Source of the DNA: Ornithodoros turicata
Lineage: Eukaryota > Arthropoda > Arachnida > Ixodida > Argasidae
Assembly (NCBI RefSeq): GCF_037126465.1
Contig: NW_026999355.1
Coordinates: forward strand, 1,178,001-1,242,000
Length of the DNA: 64,000 nt
Direction: 5' to 3'
The notes beneath the pieces are model-generated. The model worked only from the letters and a program-made list of their open reading frames with translations. It was not told the DNA's origin and did not search any database. Both the position numbers and the translations under genes were made by a program. Of this stretch, positions 34,193 to 44,842 are shown piece after piece. The number at the start of each line of letters is the position of its first letter. Within the stretch, counting starts at the first letter, position 1.

Positions 34193-35380
34193 GCTAATTT
34201 TTTAAAAAAATCAAACTGATATTAATGTGTCAATGGTATATACAAGATGCGGTGTAAAACAATAGATATGTACACTATCTACATTACAGCACTATAGTTG
34301 CCAGTGACACTCCGCGAACAGGCATGTAACATACAGCACAACCCAAAAGGGCGGGAGGGATGGAGCAATACAAAGGGAAAAAGAACACAAAAATGTCTCA
34401 GTAGTCAACGGGTCCCGCCCGAAGGAGGTCAATCACGTGCAGCCACTTCTAGGATGTCTCCTCACAAGACGTGCAGATTAAAAAATCTCCCAATGAAAAC
34501 AGCATTCGCCGAAATATTGGCCACGATCCTACAGGCGGTTCATTGGCGTCATATATCCTACGTGCGACCCACAATGCATATAATCCTAATAGGATTAAAA
34601 TATCCCACGGCAGTGCGTTACCACTCCGCAGAGGAAGATAGCGAATTGAACGGGGAGACACGAAAATCTTCCTTGAATGTGCGCTGGAAGACATCCCAGA
34701 AGAAGATGGCATCCCTACAGCCGAGAAAAGCATGTTCTATTGTTTCCTCCTCAGGGCAGAGACGGCAGTTGAAATTGTTCCAGGGAACCCAGAAGCCCCT
34801 GTCACGAAGCCATGCACGTAGCGGCAACGTCCCCGTGTGAAGACGGAAGAAGAATGTCTTCACTTATGCGCTAATAGGCATGCGGCTCACACGTATAAGG
34901 ATGTCACCCCCAGGCTGGGGTTCAAACATCGTGCGATACATTGGTGGCGGAAAAAGGGAGTCCAAGATGGCGTGATACAACCCCTTCCGAGTGGTCTCGC
35001 ACAGATATTCCCTCGAGAAACGAGCTAACAGAAAACGGAAAGAGGCGGCTACTTCCTTGTAGAAGCCCCAGACAGACATTGGTGTGTCATAAACCGTGGA
35101 CACAAAGACTTCAGGGACTTCGTCACGAAGAATCGCAGCGATACAATGCTGTAGGAGGGATTCAGTTGCTCGCGTACAAAACAAAAGCGCCAAACAAGTT
35201 GACGGGCAAACAGGCAAGACACACCTAGGCCACCCAGTTTGATCGGCCTAAAAAGGTTGCCACGACGCATCGGCTCATACGCGGAATTCCATATAAAAGC
35301 GCACAGGCACCTCTGAGTGCGATTTACATAGACTCTAGCGCACGGGAGCACTTGCAGGTAGTAGCTTACCCGCGACCATG
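34193..35380 (-). mobile_element. LINE 3' fragment inserted in a SINE
   Basis: Minus-strand frames 35049-35459, 34864-35217 and 34618-34863 read as the C-terminal part of a LINE ORF2: AFIWNSAYEPMRRGNLFRPI and KLGGLGVSCLFARQ, then FFFRLHTGTLPLRAWLRDRG, and the zinc motif CRLCPEEETIEHAFLGC. The frames change at least twice. The fragment splits SINE sequence (left end gccacgcaagct, right gaccatgcgagcg), so it is a 5'-truncated insertion with a diverged duplication. Confidence 0.75.
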
Positions 35381-35530
35381 CGAGCGGGTGGTGGTGCCGG
35401 TGAAAGGGCTCGCCGTTGTCCCTCTCACACAGGTGGGCAACGTCACGACTATCGCCCATGGGGAATGTGCTCCTGGTGGGACTTGCACCGTTCGCACTAG
35501 TTCACAGAGCCCCAATCGAAGACAGCTAAT
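35381..35530 (-). repeat. SINE remnant upstream of U1 copy C
   Basis: The pieces gtggtggtgccggtgaaagg and gtgggcaacgtcacgact match the 230-bp SINE tail. The following gtgggacttgcaccgtt and cccaatcgaagacagctaat are shared with 62.06-62.15 kb upstream of U1 copy E, so SINE and U1 were duplicated together. Confidence 0.65.
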
Positions 35531-35709
35531 ACTTCTTGACGGGCTGTCGTCTACCATTCAGGATGCCGTAATTGCCGTTACAGCATTACACTCGTGAAAA
35601 TTCACAAATTCAAATAAGAAACAGATCAATTACAACAAGTGCCATCGTTGCACGTAGCAATTATTAAGAATGCGCATTCCAAAAATGTGGTTTTTCCCTC
35701 TGTAGCTGC

Positions 35710-35730
35710 ACCAAACACCCTTCGCTTTGC
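35710..35730 (+). promoter_or_regulatory. Putative PSE of U1 copy C
   Basis: The block ccaaacacccttcgctttgc lies about 64 to 44 bp upstream of the U1 start. Copies A, D and E have close versions at the same distance. The position matches the arthropod snRNA proximal sequence element, but the motif is defined here only by comparison. Confidence 0.5.
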
Positions 35731-35773
35731 ATACAGTGCTCCCTTGGGGGCAGCTCGCGATACAAGCACCTGT

Positions 35774-35941
35774 ATACTTACCTGGTGTCGGATAGCCTAT
35801 GATCAATGAGGTAGGCTTCCCGGGTGGAGACCAAGGCATTGCACTTCGCCTTGGTTGAATCCCGCCACTTCCCCAAATCGGGGTAGATGGGACATGCAAT
35901 TTTTGGTAGTGGGGGGGCTTGCGTACGCGCTCGCTCCCCCC
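35774..35941 (+). ncRNA. U1: U1 snRNA copy C (structurally complete)
   Basis: Starts ATACTTACCTGG. Stem-loop 1 has a gatca motif at the 70K-type loop. Stem-loop 2 is a perfect 7-bp stem CCAAGGC/GCCTTGG around ATTGCACTTC, the U1A-type loop. Stem-loop 3 contains tccccaaatcgggg, the Sm site is AATTTTTGG, and stem-loop 4 is GC-rich. Length is about 168 nt. The 3' box gtacaaaagtaga lies at 35953-35965. This is the best-looking of the five copies. The stem-loop 2 pair differences from copy A keep pairing, which suggests both were under constraint for a time. Confidence 0.88.
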
Positions 35942-35952
35942 TTTCTGTCGAA

Positions 35953-35965
35953 GTACAAAAGTAGA
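35953..35965 (+). promoter_or_regulatory. snRNA 3' box of U1 copy C
   Basis: gtacaaaagtaga, 11 bp after the RNA end, fits the metazoan snRNA 3' box consensus. Confidence 0.6.
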
Positions 35966-35988
35966 TTATCAGATCATCTAATCCGTCA

Positions 35989-36165
35989 GCAATACAAGAT
36001 TAGAGGGTTTCAATACATCGTACGCAAAGACGATAACGTACGTAACAGATCGCGTTGGTGGTTCTGCGCACTGCGCGAAGCACTCTTTCTCTTATGGGCG
36101 TGCGCAGAACCATCAACGCTATTCATTACGTACGCAAAGGTGGTAGCGTACGATGTACTAACCGA
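35989..36165. mobile_element. MITE, copy 1 of an opposed pair
   Basis: Ends read tacatcgtacgcaaag and gcgtacgatgtacta. The interior has gcgttggtggttctgcgcac and its partial inverse. It is closely related, in the opposite orientation, to 36215-36385. It lies in the 3' flank of U1 copy C; the copy E flank lacks it. Confidence 0.7.
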
Positions 36166-36214
36166 AAATGCACACGGTCTTTAACCGAAACCGTAAACCG
36201 AACCATGAGAAATA

Positions 36215-36385
36215 GTGAGTTTTAGTACATCGTACGCTATCACCTTTGCGTACGTAAGGGATAGCGTTGATGCTTCTGCGCATGCCCATAAGAGAAAGAG
36301 GGCTTCGCGCAGTGCGCAAAACCACCAACGCTATCTGTTACGTACGCTATCGCCTTTGCGTACGATGTAATAAAACTCTCTAATA
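36215..36385. mobile_element. MITE, copy 2 of an opposed pair
   Basis: About 170 bp with ends agtacatcgtacgctatcac and cctttgcgtacgatgtaat. It is inverted relative to the copy at 35989-36165. Both lie in the part of U1 unit C that differs from unit E. Confidence 0.7.
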
Positions 36386-36431
36386 TCCCGGTTACCGGTT
36401 TTCGTATAACTGTTCAACAGCGAATAACTAG

Positions 36432-36901
36432 GGAGTGAGTTTTTCGGGTTAAATGCCTTTCTCCGATTTCTCCGGGTAAAAATCGGGCGCCGTTTTTAAA
36501 TCTGTAATTTGGGGAGAAATCGTGCGAAAATTGTGCCTTCGGCTGTTTCCGTTGTTTTTCTTTCTCCTCTTGTCGATTAAGTCCTTTCCTAATTTCTCTT
36601 TTGTGTTTTTTGTTGTTTTTTCTGTTTTTTGTGGGATCGTGACCTTCCAGCGGTAGTCCCCGAAAGCATAGGTAGTGTTGACACACATGGGTGTATTGCT
36701 GGGAACGTAAGTGACCCATTCTTACATGTGTTACACGTGGCGACCCTTGTTCGTTTTCAGTGGAAACGTCACTTGAGGGTTTCATAGTGACTGGCATTCG
36801 GGGACAAAATCGGGTTTAACCCGAATTGGTCGCAGGTCAGTTCGGGGGGGGGGGGGGATAACCAAGCGGAATCGGGTTTAACCCGAAAAAGTCACTCCCT
36901 A
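36432..36901. mobile_element. hAT-type MITE (about 470 bp) in the U1 copy C flank
   Basis: Inverted ends tagggagtga and tcactcccta (with the inner ttcgggttaa matching) are flanked by cgaataac and tgaataac (8 bp, one mismatch). The U1 copy E flank has an uninterrupted site (ggataacaaatacattct). YAGGG-type ends plus an 8-bp duplication indicate hAT. A poly-G run lies inside at about 36844-36857. The 127-codon minus frame inside is not convincing. Confidence 0.8.
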
Positions 36902-37056
36902 TGAATAACACATACATTCTGTATACACACACACACAAACACACACACACAAGCACACACAACGGATGCGTGCAGTATGAGCAGCCGCATTACACTTGCC
37001 GCTGCACTTGCTTCCTTCCACCGCAAGCACGTCTCAAGGCCAGAGGGAACTCACCA

Positions 37057-37209
37057 CCCAAGCAGCACAATGTACTGAAAGACGAGTGCAATAGGGGTGG
37101 ACGGGTAGGTGAACGGCCTTGAACAGACTCGTGAATCAACAGAACATTGATAAGACGCATACCGTCCACCCCTATTGCACTCGACTTTCAGTACATTGTG
37201 CTGCTTGCG
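37057..37209. mobile_element. Foldback MITE of about 153 bp (copy 1)
   Basis: Arms run cccaagcagcacaatgtact... and inverted, about 49 bp each with few mismatches. The core gtgcaataggggtgg is present in both arms. The same element is at 40598-40750. Non-coding. Confidence 0.75.
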
Positions 37210-37576
37210 GCAGTCTCGCCTTATCTAACCTGCACGGAGGCCCTCGCGTTAGATAAGCCAGTCCAGCCATTCTTGCGGGCTTCGCGTCAAGCGTGCACTA
37301 CAGGTCGTTCCATTTCGTGGACGATGTCTCTGATGCGCGCTTCTGCCAGCTGTGCGGAGTGCTGGCCATGACTATACACATGAAGGGTGAGGACGTAGGC
37401 TAGTTGGTGAAACATTCTACTGACTGAAAGTCCCGTTTTCTTTCCCGTGTCTCGGGAGTTTCACTCAGTGGGCTATACACATGCCCGTGTGCGCTCATGG
37501 ATTCCGTCAGGACTGCTACACTGCACTACTGCAAAAAGAACTGATATGTCCGTTGAATGCCCTTGACTTGGACCCT
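37210..37576. other. No gene recognised
   Basis: Short frames only, one 74-codon frame at 37147-37371 crossing the MITE edge. No motif recognised. Confidence 0.3.
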
Positions 37577-37588
37577 ACCTGGGCAAAC

Positions 37589-37907
37589 ACCAGCCCCGGT
37601 GGCGCAGCGGTAACGCGTGCGCTTGGAGACTGGGAGGTCCGCGGTTCGAATCCGCGGGCCGGCTGTGCCGTCTGGGGTTTTTCCTGGGTTTCCCTCAGAT
37701 GTGTAATAGGCGTATGCCGGCACAGTTCCCCTGAAGTCGGCCCATGGACGCAACTATCCTCCCCCCGAGCGGATTCCGCTCGGTCTTCCACTTCACCCTT
37801 TCCTCTCCTGCTCTCCACCACCTTTCCCTTCCCGAGAAACATGGCGCCTAATCAGGCAGGCAGACCTCTCGGGTTCCTCCCAACGACACTCCTCCTCCTC
37901 CTCCTCC
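37589..37907 (+). repeat. tRNA-derived SINE with 12-bp TSD (family 2, copy 1)
   Basis: tRNA-like head with A box tggcgcagcgg and B box ggttcgaatccgcggg, a body ending in a (tcc)n tail. Flanked by acctgggcaaac at 37577-37588 and 37908-37919. Frames across it are accidental. Confidence 0.88.
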
Positions 37908-37929
37908 ACCTGGGCAAACGCTTACACCA

Positions 37930-38222
37930 GCGGCATTGCCGAGTGGGTTAAGGCGTCCCGCCCGTTGGTGATAGCCAAGGCCGTGCTGAAGACTGGAAGG
38001 TGGTGGGTTGGAATCCTACCGTTGGCTTCGCTGTCGGATGCTTGGGTTTCCTGAAAACTTTCCAGATGAGTAGTGGCACGGTTCGCCCTGTAGTCGGCAC
38101 AGGACGCATACTGACCCCCTCTCCCCACTCCTTCCTGCTGTACCTCTCTCCATCTGTCCACATCTGTACGCCGCTTGTAGCCACAGTTGCATCGCGGCGC
38201 TAACACGGAATAAAAAAAAATA
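37930..38222 (+). repeat. tRNA-derived SINE (family 3) with A-rich tail
   Basis: The head gccgagtgggttaaggcg is a classical tRNA Leu/Ser-like A-box region. A B-box-like gggttggaatcctacc follows and the element ends ggaataaaaaaaaat. Related minus-strand copies are at 38590-38820 and 41870-42150. Confidence 0.75.
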
Positions 38223-38589
38223 TCGGACGCAACGGGCGACGCATATTACGCCCCACGTACGACCACGACCGCGTACGTATTACGTACGACCACGAAAGGT
38301 GTTGCGACTTTCAGCGGCAGGTGTTAGCCACTTTTGCTGACGCTGCCGAGAATTTTCACACTGCCGCTAAACATCGCAACACTTGCCATGACGATCTGCA
38401 AATTTCCTCGTAAAACGTTTGTGGTATTTTTGTAGAACGGTGATTAACACTGAGCAGATTTTTCGACATGTTCCAAACTAATTTCTTCATTACCGTTCAT
38501 ATGTATTCGTTTTGTTCCTGTGGAACGCATTCGATGTGCTAAAGCTCCCTAATGCGCGATTTCTTTTAATTCCTCGAAGCAACCGTACA

Positions 38590-38820
38590 GACGTGAACAG
38601 ATGGAGAGAGGATAGCAGGACGGTGTGAGGGACACAGGGGGTTTTGTGATGCGTCTTCAACTGACTTTAGGGAACTGTGACGTAATTTATCTGGGACATC
38701 TCCCACAATACCCAGGGAAACACTTCGACAGTACATCCGGTGGTGGATTCAAACCAAATCTTCCGCATGGCCTTAGCTACCACCAGCGAGCGGACACTAT
38801 TACCCATTAGGCCATGCCAC
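38590..38820 (-). repeat. Degenerate family-3 SINE
   Basis: Minus strand has tggcatggcctaatggg-like A-box sequence and a degraded B-box ggtttgaatccacc, with the 3' tail near cagatggagagagg. It is more diverged than 37930-38222. Confidence 0.5.
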
Positions 38821-40597
38821 TGGCCGGTCAGTGTGGCTGCACAGCGGATATCACATTATGTCATCCACGTCGACTGGACGAGGCCCATGCTGACCTACGG
38901 CCGACGGATTGTTTTGTTTGGAATTGTCATGTCGTCGGACATGGTTTGCGGTTGCTACGCACACAAATCATGTACGGTCACAGCGCAAGGGCCGCCGTTC
39001 GTCTGCTGCAATGCTATTGTGTTTCGTGCGCGTTTGGTAGTGCACCAGAGAGTGCAGTGATTTTTGTTATTAATTACTAATTACGAGTTAATTTATACTA
39101 ATTACTAATTAACTAAAATACACAAGAGCTAATAGGTGAAACTGCTACGTGCTGTGATTTATAACAGTAAAACCTGGCATACAAGCTTATGCATGTGGGA
39201 CCATGATCAAAGGGAACTGAAAAACAAATTCAACCATCAGTGATCAGCCATACTATACAAGTGCTAATTGTGCAGTGTTTTATGAAAGTAATATATTCAG
39301 CAATGGCGGACAAATGCAGGGTAGGATTTTTTAGCACTACCACTAGCTATACATCTACATATACACATTATATGCTACACATTTTTTTATGTGTAGCATA
39401 TAATACATAATTTTTATGCATATGCAAGCACAGGATGTATTCTAGTTTACACTGCCATACAGCTCATCTAACAACTGTATTGGCAACAATGTTACCAGCA
39501 AATAAGGGCTGAAGTAGTCGCACAGGCTTTACAGGATGTCCAGAGCAAGTTGAACGCAGCAGTACACCACCGATATAGTAGTGGTTGGTAAGGTTATTTT
39601 TGGTAATGGAAAAGAAAGCACAGAGTTGTAGCAGGAACAAAATCTCCGGACGAGATGGTGAATAAAACGTAGTTTTCTTTATTCGAGAGGTGAACTGCAA
39701 AGCACTTGCTGGAGTTCTTCTGACATGTTATCCCGGTGAAGAACTTTAGCTGCCATACACTTGGGCCGCCCTGGTTTGAGAGAAGAAAAAGAATAGCACA
39801 GTATGCAACTCCAGTTAAGGTGAATGCAAATGGATATAATCCACTTGAGTAATGATTATAAGGTAAGGAACAAAAGTCTGCACCTCTTAAAGCAACCTAG
39901 CTTATTCAGGTGTCAACAAAAAAAATGTCCTCCTCAATATCATATTTGTGCACATGATAAAGTAAACTGAAATCAAATAATAAAAAAAAGGAACTTGTGA
40001 ACAATATACAGAGCCCGAATGGTAGGTAAGACAATGCTGTAAAGAGGAATCTGGAAGGAGGCTGCACAGCATTTGTCTGCTCTGAATAGTGGGTTGCAGT
40101 GATCATGCTGTCTCACCTCAGGAGTTTCAGGTTCTGCTGAGGAAGTTACCTGTAAACAAGAAAGCAGATGAGTGAAGAGAAAAGAACGAATACATATGTT
40201 CATTACATAAATATTCTGTTTATAATAAGTATATATAAATATTAAATTAATAAATATTAAGTATAGTTTCTAAGATCATGCTTTACTGAAGTCTATTTTT
40301 ATCAACAGTGCACCATCTGAGTTTAGTTACTAGGTTCTGTACCTTCTATTATGTCTTTTTTTTTACTCTCTATCTCTCTCGTGTGCCGTAAGCGGCCGTA
40401 AGGTTCCAAGCCGCGCAGATGAGAATTAACCAATTTACATGATCCTGAAATCTCTGATAGCGTTTGGACCACACGGACTGAGAGATCCTTGTTAGCCCCA
40501 ATAGCGAAAAGTACTCACACTTTTGCGCCGTTTAGGTGGATATTCTTTCTCCGGTGTGGACAGGTATTGTAATGGCACTACACCTTGTTTCAAACGA
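38821..40597. other. No gene recognised; AT-rich, one perfect hairpin
   Basis: Perfect 15-bp arms ttatatgctacacat (39368-39382) and inverse (39389-39403) with a 6-nt loop. The sequence attactaattaa repeats at 39066-39115. Minus frames at 39464-40203 have no recognised motif. Simple AT repeats lie at 40200-40262. Confidence 0.35.
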
Positions 40598-40750
40598 CCC
40601 AAGCAGCACAATGTACTGAAAGTCGAGTGCAATAGGGGTGGGCGGTATGTGTCTTATGAATGTTCTTTAGTTTCAAGAGTCTGTTCAAGGCCTTCCACCT
40701 ACCCGTCCACCCCTATTGCACTCGACTTTCAGTACATTTTGCTGCTTGGG
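40598..40750. mobile_element. Foldback MITE of about 153 bp (copy 2)
   Basis: Long inverted arms starting cccaagcagcacaatgtact, same family as 37057-37209. The loop differs in length and sequence. Confidence 0.75.
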
Positions 40751-41860
40751 GACACTCAGCTCTTATCGAGTACGCTGAAGAGATTCAGCGTCGCCTTCGT
40801 AATCGCAGTCATGGAAATGTTCGCCACAAACACGTGCAGTCGATGGCACCTTTCTTTCTTTCTGGTCTTTCCATTCCGGCGGTCTGATTACTTCGTGCCA
40901 TCAAAAGCCGCGCGTCTCGTCACTGGGAAGCATTGACGTTCCCAGGATTTTTTCCAAGGTGGGGGGGGGGGGGGGGGGAGGGCAAATGTGTAACCCCCTA
41001 CCACATATTTTTCTGGAAGCGGACGTTGCGCACTGTGTGGGTGCTCAGAGGTTCCTATCATGACATCTGAGAATAATCATTACGACCTATGACTAAAGAG
41101 CGCACTATTTTTACAAGCGACCTCGGAGTTCCAGGGGGGCCACGGCCCCTTCTTGGCCCCCCTTTCGGTACACCCATGCTGGGAAGCATATGGCATTGGA
41201 TGCCCCGCGAATATTGATGTGAATTAGGGGAACCAACCATCCAACATCGTCTCGGCATGTCGGCGAAAACCACAGGATGAGACTGCGATGGACTGCGACC
41301 ATCGCGCGGGAGCTCGCGTCATGGAGATTTCCGCACCCGATGAACGCATACGCGGGATCGTACGGCGCATGCTCCTGGCGGCCGAGGTTCCGTTACACTG
41401 TAGTTCGTCAAGTTCTCGTTGTCTATCCACGCGGCAGCTCGGCGCTCCGCCAGCTGTACTCCCTTCGCCGCTCCGTCCAAATTCGCTCCCGAGAATACTC
41501 CTCGCACATGACAAAGGTAAAATTTTGGTTCTAGACTCAGAAAAATGTTTTCTTTATGCTGAAAACGAGGGAAAAATATTATTTCATAAATATATTTCTG
41601 TTAATTATTCTCCTAATTGAGAAAAATACGGTTTCCTAGTAGCAGCCCAGTCGAGTATTCCAATGACAAAAGTAAAGGCGTCCGAAGACATCTCCTTCTT
41701 TTATGAAAATTTGTCGCAGCTAAAAAGAAACACCCTGTATATAACTCAACTGCAAAAACGACATCTAGCTGCTCTCGTAGCGTTTTTATTAAAAATCTGT
41801 GAATGATAAAGAAAATTCCCTGTATAAAGCGCAAATGTAAAAATTTATCACATATTTTAT
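40751..41860. other. No gene recognised; poly-G tract and MITE end
   Basis: A run of about 19 G lies at 40961-40979. At about 41725-41740 aagaaacaccctgtatata matches the end of the foldback element at 21519. A minus frame of 96 codons (41224-41514) lacks a known motif. Confidence 0.3.
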
Positions 41861-41869
41861 TGCATGTTA

Positions 41870-42150
41870 GCGCCGCGACGCAACTGCGGCTGTGAGCGGC
41901 GTACAGACGTGGGCAGATGAAGGGAGGACAACAGGAAGGAGTGGGGGACAGGAGGGTTAGTATGCGTCATGGGCCGACTTCCGAGGGACTGTGTCGACAT
42001 CCCTCTGGAAAATCTGCCGGAAAACCAGGGGAAACCCTCAGACAGCACTGCCCGTGGTATAGGATTCGAACCACCTCCCGGTCTTCAGAACGACCTTCGC
42101 TACCACCAACGAGCGTATGCTTTTACGCGCTTGGCCATGCCGTTGTAAAA
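41870..42150 (-). repeat. Family-3 tRNA-derived SINE (minus)
   Basis: Minus strand starts with cggcatggccaagcgcg (A box) and a B-box-like ggttcgaatcc, and ends near the ttgcgtcgcggcgctaac tail shared with 37930-38222. Confidence 0.7.
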
Positions 42151-43600
42151 TTAATTTCTGGTTTAGAGAGGTATGATGTCATAGGCTGCGCAATCTGCAA
42201 TGTATCTGGCAACCTGCCCCGCAAAGGTCGATTTCCATCTCCCCACCACAGCCGCCGACAGACTTCCAACTACAGAGCTCTGTGTTCCGACCACGACCAA
42301 CTAGATTATAGCGACCATGTCATGGGCACCCATTCCCAGCGCAGCATTTAGAGGCTAGCGGTGGCGCCACTCATCGGCACGGTTATTGCTTCCTCAATTT
42401 CTACAATACTTTGTACTTCAGCTTACCTTAGTATTTTTGTACAAGCGGTGGATGTCCCACGAGGGACGCTTCTTTCTAAAGTTGATTATCATCATCATTC
42501 TACGCATATTCATAGAAGCTTTTGCTGTCGTCTGTTACGGTACTCGCACCGTCGTACGTCCGCTTCTGCGCGTACAAAATTCAAATTTCCATTGTCCAAT
42601 CATGGTGTAGATCTTGCGGGCCGATGTGTAGCGCTCCTAGCGGATCGTGGCGACGGACTCCTCATAGGGGTTGCCGGTTGACATGGTCGGTATAATCTAG
42701 TAGGTCATGGTTCCGACGCCGAATGAACAGCGAAATGGCCCACATTCTTGCCAGGTGAAAGACGCCAACTCACAATGACGCCACCTGCTGTCAGAGAATC
42801 CGAATCTATGGAGCTTTGCGGCGTTCTTTCGAAAATTCATGGATGTGCACTGGACGGCATTTGTATTTTACGTGATGGTTCTTTTAGAGATTTTGATTTG
42901 TGATACGAAATAAGACAAATATTTCTTGAGCTCGTACTGGCACTTTAAGTGGACATTGGTGCAGTCTTTCGTTTGGTTCACAACAATACAACAGACTATA
43001 GCTCTTTGAAGGATAACATCTTACGTAATGCACACGGTATGAAAGAGGCTGAGTTGCAGTTTGCGGTGCAACGTATATTATACGAGAAAAGAGTTGCATG
43101 ATGTGTTGCTACTATTGCTTGATGCATACTGACAACAATTTAAAACTAGTTCGTTTCCAAAAATCCAAAATCATCGCGCGAAATACTGGAGAAAACTTGT
43201 GCGGACGTGACTCAGATTAATTTCCGACGTAGGATTCTATGTGAAGTAATGAACACGAAGGAAACGACAATGTCACAGCACATGTTCCAAGTCTTGAGCT
43301 GGATGTCCACCCGACATGGAGAAAATGCAACGGCTCACCAGTTCCCAAACCCGATATTGGGTCTGCTGCAATTTAAATGGGAAGGGAAGTAACTGGCCAG
43401 GAGCAGCGTATGAAAGTGTGGAGAGATACGAAACTGGCACAACGAATAAGGGGTGTACAGGGGCACGAAGAAACGTAAAAGGTTCAAGGTGTGTCCAAAG
43501 AGTACATCATTATCTGTCCAAATGTTATCAGAGTATCTAAATAGGGGACGCCAGTTGATATCTCCCCCGAGCCGACAGCACCCTACTTGTGAGACACGTT
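42151..43600. other. No gene recognised
   Basis: Several frames of 60-144 codons with no recognised motif. The 3' neighbour of the RING/TRAF-type gene lies at its right edge. No repeat boundary was found. Confidence 0.3.
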
Positions 43601-43608
43601 GTCACTGG

Positions 43609-44458
43609 CTAATCCTTCGTCTTTTTGTTCCTTTTCGTGGCTCGTTCAGACACACCACCCGCTATTCTCTTCACCTCATCCTTGTTCTTTTCGTTGCCGT
43701 AGCATTTGATTCTCCAACACGACGTAGCAATTTTTTGGTCACTTTTCTCTTGTCCCCCGAGACATGAACCTGAAGGGCATGGAGTTCGTCTTGGTTCCAC
43801 GTTGCCTGCATTGACAGCATTTTCCACGACTTCTTTCGCCTGCAGCAACTTTTTCCCTAAGCATCTGATACTTGAGGATAAAGCGTTGACTTTATTTTCC
43901 AAGGCCTGTTGATCGTTGCAGAGGGATATTACGCTACGCTGCATATCTTGGCTTACTCGAACAATGCCGTCTGCTGCGAAGTCTCTTGCGTGAGAAGTGC
44001 AAATTTCTTGTTGAGCACGCGAATCCTTGCAGTCTGTGGTGTTGTGCTCAAACATTTCATTGCGAGGAACTCTGCGCTTGCAACGAGGACAGCCAACTGA
44101 ATGCCGAGCGCAGTCGTTGAGAAAATGAGATATCATTGAGAGATAATCACATTCAAAATCACAACCGTTGGCGTAGTTCCAGCAGTGCACTTCGAACTGC
44201 AACAGCTCGCTCTCGCTCGAAGGTTTTCACGTAGCTGGCTCTGTAGCCATATCCGTCAAATGGACACTTGCATCCGGCTACAAGCAGCTGGTTGAAGCAG
44301 TGATGACAGAATCCGTGAGCGCATTCGACGAGATGCAGAGTTTTTGGCAAAACCCCGCATAGATCGCAGAAGCGTACACCAGGCACTGGACGGACAAATT
44401 GAAATGGGCGCCAGTCAACATCTTCCGAGAATCCAGTAAGCACGACTGGGCGGGACAT
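43609..44458 (-). pseudogene. RING/TRAF-zinc-finger gene (tick TRAF-like), one frameshift
   Basis: From ATG at 44458 the protein begins MSRPVVLTGFSEDVDWRPF. It has a RING with Cys31, Cys34, Cys46, His48, Cys51, Cys54, Cys65 and Asp68 (C3HC3D type). A frame change near 44190-44205, in the repeat gagcgagagcgag, leads to TRAF-type zinc fingers (CWNYANGCDF to HSVGCPRCKRRVP) and a coiled-coil-like stretch. It ends in a Lys/Arg-rich tail without a MATH domain. The layout is that of RING E3 ligases or TRAF-like adaptors, a family I associate with ticks. The coding region is intronless. One indel splits it: a young pseudogene, a sequencing error, or a short unspliced feature. Family sure, activity unsure. 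Confidence 0.75.
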
Positions 44459-44672
44459 GATGGGATGTAATGTCAGTGAAGCTGGGTTATGGGAAGACTT
44501 GTGGGCGTCGTGCTGTCCAGCACAGATTCCATTTCGGCAGCTGTCACGAGGCTGTGATGCTGTTGCCTCAAGAAATCTACAATGGACTGACTCCTCTTCT
44601 TCGTTTTTAGGTGACCCTTGGTATTGCATTTCACCGCTAGGACACGGACATTGTGTTGCGGACATGACAATT

Positions 44673-44842
44673 CTAGAATTATGCGTCAGTGGTACGATAT
44701 GTATGATAGTTTGCTGGCAGTACAGGAATATCAGTTTATTTTTGTTTTAATGATGTTTTAGTATCCTGAAAAGTAGACAGGCGATATAGAGCGGTTCCCT
44801 GACGAGCTGGGCATTGACCATGGGCCAAGCAATCTTGTTGTA
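44673..44842. repeat. Left half of a sequence that is contiguous at 63.30-63.65 kb
   Basis: From gaattatgcgtcagtggtac to aagcaatcttgttgta it matches 63.30-63.46 kb closely. The right half of the 63-kb sequence resumes at 49.72 kb. The insertion between them is described separately. It lies upstream of the RING/TRAF-type gene. Confidence 0.75.

Noticed and set aside
36414..36797. 127-codon minus frame
   Set aside because: It lies within a hAT-type MITE and lacks any recognised domain.
37589..37680. Functional tRNA genes (here and at 37930, 54350)
   Set aside because: Each tRNA-like head continues into a SINE body with tail and target duplication.
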